Below are positions 15,878 through 23,746 of a DNA stretch of 46,518 nt, piece by piece (position 1 is the first letter of the stretch; each line of letters begins with the position of its first letter). The position numbers and the translations under genes were made by a program. The notes below the pieces were generated by a model that saw nothing but the letters and a program-made list of their open reading frames with translations, searched no databases and was not told where the DNA came from. This DNA is from Curvibacter sp. (GTDB taxonomy: Bacteria > Pseudomonadota > Gammaproteobacteria > Burkholderiales > Burkholderiaceae_C). The stretch covers positions 1 to 46,518 of the forward strand of contig REAW01000024.1 of NCBI GenBank assembly GCA_004293725.1. The letters run 5' to 3'.

Positions 15878-17464
15878 ATGCACACCCCGCTGACCGAGAT
15901 TTATCTGGACTGCAACGCCACCACGCCGCTGCTGCCTGCTGCGCGCGTTGCCGCATTGCGGGCCATGGAAGAGCAGTTTGGCAACCCCAGCAGCAGCCAC
16001 TGCGCGGGCCTTCGTGCCCGGGCGTTGGTCGACGGCGTGCGAGCACGCGCCAGTCGCCTACTGGGGGTCGGGGATGGGCGATTGTTACTGGTGAGTGGCG
16101 CGACCGAAGGCATACAAACCGCCGTTCTCTCCGCCCTTTGTGCGTTGCGTGATCGACGCGATGCGGGTGAGCATGTGGAAGGCCCCTTGCTGGTTGGCGC
16201 CACCGAGCACAAGGCCGTGCCGCAAAGTCTGGCGCATTGGAATGCGGTGTTGGGCTTGCGTTTGCCCATCGTGGAAGTGCCGGTGGATCGCAACGGTCTG
16301 CACGACATGGCGTTCTTGCAAGCGCACATTGCGCAGGCGGGGCTGCTGTGCACCATGGCCGCGAACAACGAAACCGGCGTTGTTTCCGATATCAGGGGGA
16401 TTGAATCGCTGCTGCAGTCCAGCGGCTCGCGCGCCCTGTGGCTGGTTGACTGTGTGCAGGCGTTGGGCAAACTGGACCTGAACCTGCAGACTACGCGTAT
16501 CGACTACGCACCGTTTTCAGGCCACAAACTTTATGCACCCAAAGGCATTGGCATGCTGTATGTGCGTGCAAGCAGCCCCTTCACGCCACTGATGGTGGGG
16601 GGCGGGCAGGAGGATGGCCAGCGCTCTGGCACCGAGAACATGCCAGGCATCGCCGCCCTAGGCGCGGTGCTGGAGGCATTGGAAGCGGGTCACGTGGGGG
16701 AGGGCGCGGTGTTTCGCCCGGATGCGTATTTGCAGCAAGCGCGCATGCGGCTTGCCCATGCGTTGCAGTCAGCCTTCCCCGGTTTGGTGTTCAACATGCC
16801 GTTTGCGGGGTCATTGCCGACCACACTCAATTTTTCAGTGCCTGGTCAGACCAGCAAAGCACTGCTGAACCTCTTTGATGCGGCCGGCATGCGTATCAGC
16901 GCGGGCAGTGCGTGCAGTGCCGCCAAAGCGGAACCCAGTTTTGTGCTCTGCGCCATGGGTGTGCCTGCATGGCAGGCAGAGGGCGCTGCGCGCCTGTCCA
17001 TTGGCGCACTTTGTGACGACGATTTGATTGACGAGGCGTGCGCGCGCATTGCGCGCTGCGGCGTCGCGCTGCAGAGCACGACGGCCTCCATCGGACAGTC
17101 CATGCCCATCCCTGCCGTGACCAGTGTTCATGCCATCCCAGAAGATTGGGGAGTATTGACCGCAGCCACTTTGCCAGCGTTTCTGTTGCACCACCCTGAT
17201 GCCTTGCTGGTGGATGTGCGCGAGCCGTATGAACATGCAGTGGGGCTGCCCAGCATGCCGTGGGCTCAGCAGGCTCTGCAAAACGTTCCATTGGCCGGAG
17301 TGGCACAGCATGTTCCAGGATGGCTAGAACAGGGCCAGCGTCCCTTGGTGTTTTTCTGCCGAAGTGGTGGGCGCAGCGCGCAAGCCGTGCAAGCTCTGCG
17401 TGCGCAGGGACATGATCAAGCGTGGCACTTGGCAGGTGGACTGGCGCAGGCAACTTTCTCGTAG
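15878..17464 (+). CDS. Cysteine desulfurase (NifS/IscS-like) fused to a C-terminal rhodanese domain
   Basis: This 528-residue protein joins two sulfur-transfer modules. Residues 1-400 are a class V aminotransferase-fold cysteine desulfurase: IYLDCNATTPLLPAARVAAL, MAANNETGVV, the PLP lysine K217 in SGHKLYAPKGIGMLYV, and the likely persulfide cysteine C346 in SAGSACSAAKAEP. Residues about 425-520 are a rhodanese with LLVDVREPYE and the active loop FFCRSGGRS (C494). The domain order suggests that persulfide made from cysteine is passed directly to the rhodanese cysteine. The acceptor is unknown. It is divergent from an Lrp regulator, and I favour a cysteine-catabolic or sulfur-delivery role over Fe-S assembly, since no isc or suf genes are nearby. 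Confidence 0.88.
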   Translation: MHTPLTEIYLDCNATTPLLPAARVAALRAMEEQFGNPSSSHCAGLRARALVDGVRARASRLLGVGDGRLLLVSGATEGIQTAVLSALCALRDRRDAGEHVEGPLLVGATEHKAVPQSLAHWNAVLGLRLPIVEVPVDRNGLHDMAFLQAHIAQAGLLCTMAANNETGVVSDIRGIESLLQSSGSRALWLVDCVQALGKLDLNLQTTRIDYAPFSGHKLYAPKGIGMLYVRASSPFTPLMVGGGQEDGQRSGTENMPGIAALGAVLEALEAGHVGEGAVFRPDAYLQQARMRLAHALQSAFPGLVFNMPFAGSLPTTLNFSVPGQTSKALLNLFDAAGMRISAGSACSAAKAEPSFVLCAMGVPAWQAEGAARLSIGALCDDDLIDEACARIARCGVALQSTTASIGQSMPIPAVTSVHAIPEDWGVLTAATLPAFLLHHPDALLVDVREPYEHAVGLPSMPWAQQALQNVPLAGVAQHVPGWLEQGQRPLVFFCRSGGRSAQAVQALRAQGHDQAWHLAGGLAQATFS

Positions 17465-17508
17465 GCAGATAGCTTGTGCACCGTCTGCTTAGCGGCACAA
17501 TGGAGTGC

Positions 17509-19257
17509 ATGACCACTGCCAATTCCTCCCCCCAGTTAGCCGGCCACCTGCTGGTGCAATGCCTCGTAGAACAAGGCGTCACCCACGCTTTCGGTGTGCC
17601 CGGCGAAAGCTATTTGGCCGTGCTGGATGGGTTTCACCGTTACCAAGACCAGATTAAGTTCATCGTCAACCGGCAGGAGGGTGGAGCTGCCTTCATGGCC
17701 GAAGCGCATGGCAAACTCACGGGCCGCCCCGGCGTGTGTTTTGTGACCCGCGGGCCGGGTGCTACTAACGCCAGCATTGGCGTACACACCGCCTTTCAGG
17801 ATTCCACGCCCATGGTGCTGCTGGTGGGCGATGTAGCCAGTGACCAGCGCGACCGCGAAGCCTTTCAGGAAATGGACTACCGTGTCATGTTTGGGCCAAG
17901 CGCCTTGGGCATGGCCAAGCGCGTAGAACGTATTGACGAGGCGGCGCGCATCCCCGAATACATTGCACGCGCATTTGCCACTGCCATGAATGGCCGGCCA
18001 GGCCCTGTGGTGTTGGTGCTGCCCGAAGACATGTTGACCGAAACCTTGGTGCCCGATGCATCGGGCAAATGGCCTCAGCCTTTGGCGCGTGTGGAGCCGG
18101 TTGAGGCTTGGAGCGACCCCGGAGCCTTGCGAAATCTTCGGCAGCTGCTATTGAAATCAGAGCGCCCCTTTGTCATTGCCGGTGGTGGAGGCTGGACACC
18201 GCAGGCCGCACAAGCGCTTCAGCGTTTTGCCGAGAACTGGCGCCTGCCAGTCGGCAATGCCTTCCGCTTTCAGGACACCTTTGACAACCACCACCCGCAG
18301 TACGCTGGCGACGTGGGCATTGGCATCAATCCGGCACTGGCCAAGCGCGTCCGCGAGAGCGACCTCATCATCGCTATCGGTCCACGCTTGGGCGAGATGA
18401 CCACAGGCGGCTACACGCTTTTGCAGGCGCCCAAGGCGACGCAAACGTTGGTGCACATTCATGCCAGCGCCGAAGAACTGAACCGCGTCTACCAGGCGGA
18501 TCTCGCCATTCATGCCAGCATGCGTGCTGCAGCCCGCTCGCTGGAGGTGCTGACTGCCCCGGTACACGTGCCGTGGGAAGCCTGGACGCTGGGCTGCCAC
18601 GCCGACTATGTGGCCAATTTGGTCCCCAGCGTTATCAAAGACCTGCCAGCCGACAACGAACGCGGCCTGGTGGATATGCCCAGCGTGATTGCCACCCTGC
18701 AAAAACATTTGCCTGCAGATGCGGTGCTGACCAATGGGGCGGGCAATTTTGCGAGCTGGCTGCACCGCTTTTACCGCTACACGGGCCTGGCTGCGGGAAA
18801 CAAGACGCAATTGGCACCCACCAATGGCGCAATGGGCTATGGTGTGCCGGCCGGTATTGCGGCGGCCATTACCACTGGGCGCACCGCGTTTACCATTGCC
18901 GGCGACGGCGACTTTTTGATGAACGGCCAGGAGCTGGCCACCGCGGCGCAACATGGCGCCAAGAGCATCATCCTGCTGCTCAACAACGGGATGTACGGCA
19001 CCATTCGTATGCACCAGGAGCGCGAATACCCGCAGCGTGTGGCGGGCACCGCGCTGAGCAACCCCGACTTTGCGGCGCTGGCGCGGGCCTATGGTTATGC
19101 CGGCGTGACGATTCGCAGGAGTGCGGACTTTGAAGCCGAGCTATTGGCCGCATTGGATCGGTCTAATGGGACGTTGATTGAAGTGGTGCTGGAGCCTGAG
19201 CTGATCAGCACCCGTGGTACCTTGAATTCGCTCACCCAGGCGGCACTGAAACCATGA
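17509..19257 (+). CDS. Thiamine diphosphate-dependent enzyme, acetolactate synthase-like
   Basis: The 582-residue protein has the three-domain layout of ThDP enzymes. The N-terminal Pyr domain contains HAFGVPGESYLAVLDGF and the catalytic glutamate in NRQEGGAAFMAEAHGKLTG. A central domain follows, and the PP domain has the ThDP/Mg motif GDGDFLMNGQELATA ending in LLLNNGMYG. It resembles the catalytic subunits of acetolactate synthase and related oxo-acid decarboxylases, but no small regulatory subunit is adjacent, so a catabolic ThDP lyase or decarboxylase is as likely. The start at 17509 gives the conserved N-terminus. It ends by overlapping (ATGA) a small VOC gene. Confidence 0.8.
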   Translation: MTTANSSPQLAGHLLVQCLVEQGVTHAFGVPGESYLAVLDGFHRYQDQIKFIVNRQEGGAAFMAEAHGKLTGRPGVCFVTRGPGATNASIGVHTAFQDSTPMVLLVGDVASDQRDREAFQEMDYRVMFGPSALGMAKRVERIDEAARIPEYIARAFATAMNGRPGPVVLVLPEDMLTETLVPDASGKWPQPLARVEPVEAWSDPGALRNLRQLLLKSERPFVIAGGGGWTPQAAQALQRFAENWRLPVGNAFRFQDTFDNHHPQYAGDVGIGINPALAKRVRESDLIIAIGPRLGEMTTGGYTLLQAPKATQTLVHIHASAEELNRVYQADLAIHASMRAAARSLEVLTAPVHVPWEAWTLGCHADYVANLVPSVIKDLPADNERGLVDMPSVIATLQKHLPADAVLTNGAGNFASWLHRFYRYTGLAAGNKTQLAPTNGAMGYGVPAGIAAAITTGRTAFTIAGDGDFLMNGQELATAAQHGAKSIILLLNNGMYGTIRMHQEREYPQRVAGTALSNPDFAALARAYGYAGVTIRRSADFEAELLAALDRSNGTLIEVVLEPELISTRGTLNSLTQAALKP

Positions 19258-19655
19258 GCGTGCCTTCATTGCAATTGGCGGCTGTGCACCACGTCGCCAT
19301 CATCGCTTCTGACTACGCGCGATCCAAGCACTTCTATGTTGAATTACTCGGTCTCCGGGTACTGGCCGAAAACTACCGGGCAGCGCGGGATTCTTGGAAA
19401 TTGGACCTAGCACTGCCGAATGGCACGCAACTCGAACTTTTTTCCTTTCCCAATCCGCCGCCGAGGCCGTCTAGGCCAGAGGCCTGTGGGTTGCGGCATT
19501 TGTGCTTTGCGGTGTCGGATGTTGAAGCTGCAAAAGCGGTATTGGAAGCGCAGGGTGTTGCAGTTGAGCCCGTGCGCGTGGACGAGTACACCGGAAAATC
19601 ATTCACGTTCTTCGCCGACCCCGATGGACTGCCACTCGAGCTTTACGAAACTTGA
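19254..19655 (+). CDS. VOC-family protein, GloA2/YaeR-like glyoxalase I homologue
   Basis: This 133-residue protein has one glyoxalase fold. It contains VHHVAIIASDYARSKHFYVE, NGTQLELFSFPNPP, CGLRHLCFAVSD and DPDGLPLELYET, giving the His/Glu/His/Glu metal ligands of glyoxalase I-type enzymes. It resembles the small YaeR/GloA2 branch, whose physiological substrates are poorly defined. The ATGA overlap with the upstream ThDP enzyme means the two are translationally coupled, so it may act on the product of that enzyme; that is an inference. It is the last gene before a convergent ABC operon. Confidence 0.8.
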   Translation: MSVPSLQLAAVHHVAIIASDYARSKHFYVELLGLRVLAENYRAARDSWKLDLALPNGTQLELFSFPNPPPRPSRPEACGLRHLCFAVSDVEAAKAVLEAQGVAVEPVRVDEYTGKSFTFFADPDGLPLELYET

Positions 19656-19701
19656 TACCAATAAGGCGCAGGTTTCGTTGGAATGCTTGGCGGGCCGGCG
19701 T

Positions 19702-19725
19702 AAAAAAGGGCCGGTAAACCGGCCC
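19702..19725 (-). terminator. Rho-independent terminator of the dpp-like operon
   Basis: On the minus strand a perfect 7-bp stem GGGCCGG / CCGGCCC with a 4-base loop is followed by six T residues. It lies about 45 bp beyond the stop codon of the last ABC gene and also between two convergent units. Confidence 0.85.
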
Positions 19726-19770
19726 TGGTTGGCATTCCAGGTATTGCAGATTAAGTCCGGTTTGCCGCAT

Positions 19771-20775
19771 TTAGATGCGGCCTTCCTCCACAGCGTGGCA
19801 TGCCACACGCACGCCGGCTATGTTCTTCATCTCTGGTTTCTCACTGCTGCAGCGCGCATTGGCGTGCGGGCAGCGGGGGTGAAACGCGCAGCCACTGGGC
19901 GGGTTCAACGGGTTGGGCACTTCGCCTGCCACGGCGGTACGTGCACGCCCGGTGTCGTGCATCTTCGGGATCGCATCCAGCAGCATGCGTGTGTACGGGT
20001 GGCGCGGCGAGTCAAACAGCGTATGTTTGTCAGCGAGCTCCACCAGTCCACCCAGATACATCACACCGACCTGATCGCTCACATGGCGCACCACCGCGAG
20101 GTTGTGCGAAATAAACAAGTAGGTCAGGCCATGCTTGCGTTGCAGGTCCTTCATGATGTTAAGCACTTGGGCTTGTACGCTCACATCCAGCGCTGAGGTT
20201 GGTTCGTCGCACACCAAAAATTCTGGCTGAGTGGCCAACGCGCGTGCGATCGAGATCCGTTGACGTTGGCCGCCTGAAAACTGGTGGGGGAACTTGATGC
20301 GGTCCAGGGCCGAAAGGCCTACCGATTGCAAGAGCTCTCCAACCCGTGCTTCGATAGCGCTCTCGTCGCTCAGGATTTCATGCTCGCGCAAGGGTTCGGC
20401 AATGATGTCGCCTACCGTCCAGCGCGGGTTCAAGCTGGCATAGGGATCTTGGAACACCATCTGAACACGCCGCCGCAACTTGAGGCCTTCCGGTGTTTTG
20501 AAAGCGGCATGGGCATCGATACCATCAAACTCGAAGCCACCACGCGTAGGCTCATACAAGCCCACCAATAATCGGGCTACCGTGCTTTTCCCACATCCGG
20601 ACTCGCCCACCAAGGCCAGGGTTTTGCCTCGCTCAATGTCAAAACTCACACCATTCACGGCTTTGAGCAACATCTTGGGCTTGCGCTCGATGACGCGGTT
20701 GAGCCATGGAGCGGATACATCAAACGTTTTGGCCAGATCGGTGGCACGCACCAAGGGTTTTGTTGGATCGCTCAT
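19771..20775 (-). CDS. dppF: Dipeptide/oligopeptide ABC transporter ATP-binding protein (DppF/OppF-like)
   Basis: This 334-residue ATPase carries Walker A GESGCGKST, the Q-loop region VFQDPYASLNPRWTVGD, the signature SGGQRQRISIARAL, Walker B LVCDEPTSALD and the switch histidine in FISHNLAVVRHV. The C-terminal oligopeptide-transporter extension with GCAFHPRCPHANARCSSE supplies the cysteines that often hold a metal cluster in Dpp/Opp ATPases. It pairs with the upstream DppD-like ATPase, whose stop codon overlaps its start (ATGA), and it is the last gene of the operon before a terminator. Confidence 0.92.
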   Translation of the reverse strand: MSDPTKPLVRATDLAKTFDVSAPWLNRVIERKPKMLLKAVNGVSFDIERGKTLALVGESGCGKSTVARLLVGLYEPTRGGFEFDGIDAHAAFKTPEGLKLRRRVQMVFQDPYASLNPRWTVGDIIAEPLREHEILSDESAIEARVGELLQSVGLSALDRIKFPHQFSGGQRQRISIARALATQPEFLVCDEPTSALDVSVQAQVLNIMKDLQRKHGLTYLFISHNLAVVRHVSDQVGVMYLGGLVELADKHTLFDSPRHPYTRMLLDAIPKMHDTGRARTAVAGEVPNPLNPPSGCAFHPRCPHANARCSSEKPEMKNIAGVRVACHAVEEGRI

Positions 20776-21743
20776 GCGGCACCTCCGGTTTCATGCAGCC
20801 AGCAGGCAGCCTGGGTGTTTCCTGCCGCCATGAGATTGGGGCGTTGTTGTCCGCACTTGGCTATGGTTTTGGTGCAACGTGGATTGAACGCACAACCTTG
20901 CGGGATCGCATTGAGTCGTGGCATGGCTCCATCGATCTGGTGAAGGTTCTCGCGGTCTTGGCTCATGTCGGGAATGCAGGCCATCAGGCCTTCGGTGTAG
21001 GGGTGTGATGGGCGATTGATGACGTCATGCACAGGGCCAATTTCGGCGATCCGTCCAGCGTACATAACGGCCACGCGATCGCACGTCTCTGCAATCACAC
21101 CCATGTCGTGGGTGATCAGCATCACGGCTGCACCGCGTTGCTTGCAGATGGTTTTAAGCAGCGTAATGATCTGCGCCTGGATCGATACGTCCAAAGCCGT
21201 GGTGGGTTCGTCAGCCACGATCAGCTTGGGCTCCGCCGCAAGCGCCAGCGCGATCACTACGCGTTGCCGCATCCCGCCAGAAAACTGGTGGGGGTAGTGG
21301 TCGATGCGCTGCTCTGCCGCTGGAATGCCTGTGTCTTGGAGCAACTGAATTGCACGTTCACGCGCTTGCGCCGCGTTGAGTGGCAAGTGGGTCGTAATGG
21401 TCTCAATCAGTTGTCTACCCACCGAGTACAGGGGGTTGAGTGACGTCAGCGGATCTTGAAAAATAGCGCCGATCTTGCGACCCCGAATGGCACGCATTTG
21501 TGCATAGGGAAGGTTGTCAATGCGCTGGCCTTCAAGCAGGATTTCTCCGCTACCCACACGACCCGGAGGTTCCAGCAAACCAATGATTGCCGCACCGGTG
21601 AGCGACTTGCCTGCGCCGGATTCACCGACCACACCCAGAATTTCTCCGGGGGCAATGTCGAAGGACACGTCATCCAATGCACGCAGAGTGCCTTTGCGTG
21701 ATGGGAACTCCACCACCAAATTTTTTACTTGTAACAAGCTCAT
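20772..21743 (-). CDS. dppD: Dipeptide/oligopeptide ABC transporter ATP-binding protein (DppD/OppD-like)
   Basis: The 323-residue protein has Walker A GESGAGKSL, the Q-loop IFQDPLTSLNPLYSVGR, signature FSGGMRQRVVIALAL, Walker B LIVADEPTTALD and switch LITHDMGVIAETCD. The C-terminal IPQGCAFNPRCTKTIAKC is the oligopeptide-transporter domain. It forms the ATPase heterodimer with the DppF-like protein. The order permease B, permease C, ATPase D, ATPase F is the standard dpp/opp order. It lies 6 bp downstream of the dppC-like gene. Confidence 0.92.
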   Translation of the reverse strand: MSLLQVKNLVVEFPSRKGTLRALDDVSFDIAPGEILGVVGESGAGKSLTGAAIIGLLEPPGRVGSGEILLEGQRIDNLPYAQMRAIRGRKIGAIFQDPLTSLNPLYSVGRQLIETITTHLPLNAAQARERAIQLLQDTGIPAAEQRIDHYPHQFSGGMRQRVVIALALAAEPKLIVADEPTTALDVSIQAQIITLLKTICKQRGAAVMLITHDMGVIAETCDRVAVMYAGRIAEIGPVHDVINRPSHPYTEGLMACIPDMSQDRENLHQIDGAMPRLNAIPQGCAFNPRCTKTIAKCGQQRPNLMAAGNTQAACWLHETGGAA

Positions 21744-21749
21744 ACAGGT

Positions 21750-22661
21750 TTATCGCAAACGGGGGTTAAGGGCGTCGCGCAGCCAGTCGCCCAGCAAATT
21801 GACGCTCAGGGCGATTAGTACCAACACGGCACCCGGGAAGATGGTGATCCACCATTCGCCGGAGAACAAATATTCATTGCCGATACGGATCAAGGTGCCC
21901 AGTGACGGAGAGGTTGGTGGCGCGCCGACGCCCAAGAAAGACAAGGTGGCTTCGGTAATGATGGCCGTTGCTACCTGGATGGTGGCCAACACCAGGACGG
22001 GACCCATAACGTTGGGCAGCACATGCTTGCGCATGATGCGCAAGGGCGCCACACCTGTGACGCGGGCCGCCTGCACGTACTCTTTGTTGCGCTCTACCAT
22101 GGTACTGCCGCGCACCGTACGTGCGTACTGGACCCAGCCGGTTAAGGAGATGGAGACAATCAGTACGCCAAATGCCAACGACTCGTGGGCATTGGGAAAC
22201 AGGGCCCGCCCGACGCCCGCGATGAGCAGGGCCACGAGAATTGCCGGGAAAGACAGCATCACGTCACACAGGCGCATGAGCAGACCGTCCACCCAGCCGC
22301 CCAAGAATCCGGCCAACAACCCTAGGCTGACACCCACGAGCAAGGACAGCACGACGGAAGCGATACCAACGGCCAGAGAAATTCTGGCGCCGTACATGAG
22401 CGCGGAAAGAATGTCCCGTCCTTGGTCGTCGGTACCCAGCAGGAAGTCCGAATTTCCGCCCACGCTCCATGCCGGAGGAAGGCGTGCGTTGTCCAACACG
22501 AGTGTTGTCAGATCGAAGGGATTGTGCGGCGCGATCCAGGGAGCAAAGAGCGCACAAACCAGACAAACCAGAGCGATCAATGCCGCAATAATGGCCGTAG
22601 GAGATGTGCGAAAGCTGTAGCCAACATCGCCATCCCACCATTGGTGAAATAGGGTTTTCAA
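21750..22661 (-). CDS. dppC: Dipeptide/oligopeptide ABC transporter permease (DppC/OppC-like)
   Basis: This permease of about 303 residues has an N-terminal anchor (TAIIAALIALVCLVCALFAP), the soluble segment FLLGTDDQGRDILSALMYGA typical of DppC/OppC, and the EAA loop near VQAARVTGVAPLRIMRKHVL. I propose a TTG start at 22661 (KTLFHQWWDG follows) because GAGGA lies 8 bases upstream. The only in-frame ATG (22805) is far inside the dppB-like gene and would add an implausible cysteine-rich leader. With the DppB-like partner it forms the membrane channel. Confidence 0.88.
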   Translation of the reverse strand: MKTLFHQWWDGDVGYSFRTSPTAIIAALIALVCLVCALFAPWIAPHNPFDLTTLVLDNARLPPAWSVGGNSDFLLGTDDQGRDILSALMYGARISLAVGIASVVLSLLVGVSLGLLAGFLGGWVDGLLMRLCDVMLSFPAILVALLIAGVGRALFPNAHESLAFGVLIVSISLTGWVQYARTVRGSTMVERNKEYVQAARVTGVAPLRIMRKHVLPNVMGPVLVLATIQVATAIITEATLSFLGVGAPPTSPSLGTLIRIGNEYLFSGEWWITIFPGAVLVLIALSVNLLGDWLRDALNPRLR

Positions 22662-22702
22662 TTCAATATTCCTCAAAGGAGAAGAAGGATTCGGTACGTG
22701 GA

Positions 22703-23683
22703 TTAGTGGCCGCCAGACTTGCCAACGCGCAGTCGGGGATCTACGGCAAAGTACAAGAGGTCCACGATCAGGTTGATCACAACAAAGATCAATGCAATCA
22801 GGCACAAATACGCTGCCATCACGGGAATGTCAGCGAACGTGACAGCTTGAATGAACAGCAGCCCCATGCCCGGCCATTGGAATACCGTTTCAGTGATGAT
22901 GGCAAAAGCGATCAGTCCGCCCAGTTGCAGGCCCGTGATGGTCATGACGGGCACCAGAGTGTTCTTGAGTGCATGGCCAAAATGAACTGCCCGTGTCGTC
23001 AGGCCGCGCGCCCGAGCGAACTTGATGTAGTCGGTGCGCAGCACCTCCAGCATCTCGGCTCGCACCAAGCGCATGATCAGTGTGAGCTGAAAAATGGCAA
23101 GGGTCACAGCTGGCAACACAATGTGGTGCCAGCCCTTGGCGGTTAGCAGACCACTGGTCCACCAGCCCATCGTCACCACTTCTCCACGACCAAAACTCGG
23201 AAACCATCCCAAGGTCACGGCAAACACCAGAATCAGCATGATGCCGATCAAGAAGGTGGGCAAAGAAACACCGAGGAGTGACAGTGTCATGAAGACCTGA
23301 CTGAGAAAGGTGCCCCGCCTAAGCGCTGCATAGACGCCCATGGGAATGCCAACCGCCAGCGCCAAGAAACCGGCAACGAGGGCCAATTCCAGCGTTGCCG
23401 GAAAGCGCTCAGCAATCAAGACTGAGACTTTGGTGCTTTGTCGCAGGCTGAAGCCAAACTCTCCTTGCGCAGCATTCACCAAGAAATGCCAGAACTGCAC
23501 AAGGAAGGGTTGGTCCAAGCCCAACGCTTGACGCAAATCCAAGATTTGCTCTTGGGTTGCGTCCTGTCCCAGCAAGAAGACGACAGGGTCGCCGACGTAC
23601 TGAAACAGCATAAAGGAAATCAGGGCAACGGTGACCATCACCATCGCCGCTTGCGCCAAGCGCCGCACTATGAATGCAAACAT
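22703..23683 (-). CDS. dppB: Dipeptide/oligopeptide ABC transporter permease (DppB/OppB-like)
   Basis: The 326-residue protein begins with the DppB/OppB signature helix (MFAFIVRRLAQAAMVMVTVA, then LISFMLFQYVGDP). It continues with LGLDQPFLVQFWHFLVNAAQ and GEFGFSLRQSTKVSVLI, has the EAA loop FARARGLTTRAVHFGHALKN and ends with LYFAVDPRLR. About six membrane helices are expected. It follows the binding-protein gene after an intercistronic hairpin, and precedes the dppC-like gene by about 40 bp. Confidence 0.92.
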   Translation of the reverse strand: MFAFIVRRLAQAAMVMVTVALISFMLFQYVGDPVVFLLGQDATQEQILDLRQALGLDQPFLVQFWHFLVNAAQGEFGFSLRQSTKVSVLIAERFPATLELALVAGFLALAVGIPMGVYAALRRGTFLSQVFMTLSLLGVSLPTFLIGIMLILVFAVTLGWFPSFGRGEVVTMGWWTSGLLTAKGWHHIVLPAVTLAIFQLTLIMRLVRAEMLEVLRTDYIKFARARGLTTRAVHFGHALKNTLVPVMTITGLQLGGLIAFAIITETVFQWPGMGLLFIQAVTFADIPVMAAYLCLIALIFVVINLIVDLLYFAVDPRLRVGKSGGH

Positions 23684-23689
23684 AGAGTC

Positions 23690-23725
23690 AAAAAAATGAG
23701 GGCCGCGACAATTTGCCGCGGCCCT
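23690..23725 (-). terminator. Intercistronic hairpin/attenuator between dppA-like and dppB-like genes
   Basis: On the minus strand a perfect 9-bp stem AGGGCCGCG / CGCGGCCCT with a 9-base loop is followed, after CA, by seven T residues. It lies right after the binding-protein stop codon, with the permease gene starting almost at once. Partial termination or 3'-end protection would give more binding protein than permease, as is common in such operons. Confidence 0.75.
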
Positions 23726-23746
23726 TTGTCATAAAAAAATGCGAGC

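Noticed and set aside
18140..18170. GCTGCTATTGAAATCAGAGC in the ThDP gene as another repeat copy
   Set aside because: Similarity is short and in the wrong order relative to the four real copies.
18157..19014. A long minus-strand frame opposite the ThDP enzyme gene
   Set aside because: The plus-strand frame has intact ThDP motifs; the antisense has none and no ribosome-binding site.
21514..22620. A plus-strand frame of 368 codons antisense to the dppC/dppD genes
   Set aside because: Ser/Thr/Arg-rich shadow of two well-supported transporter genes.
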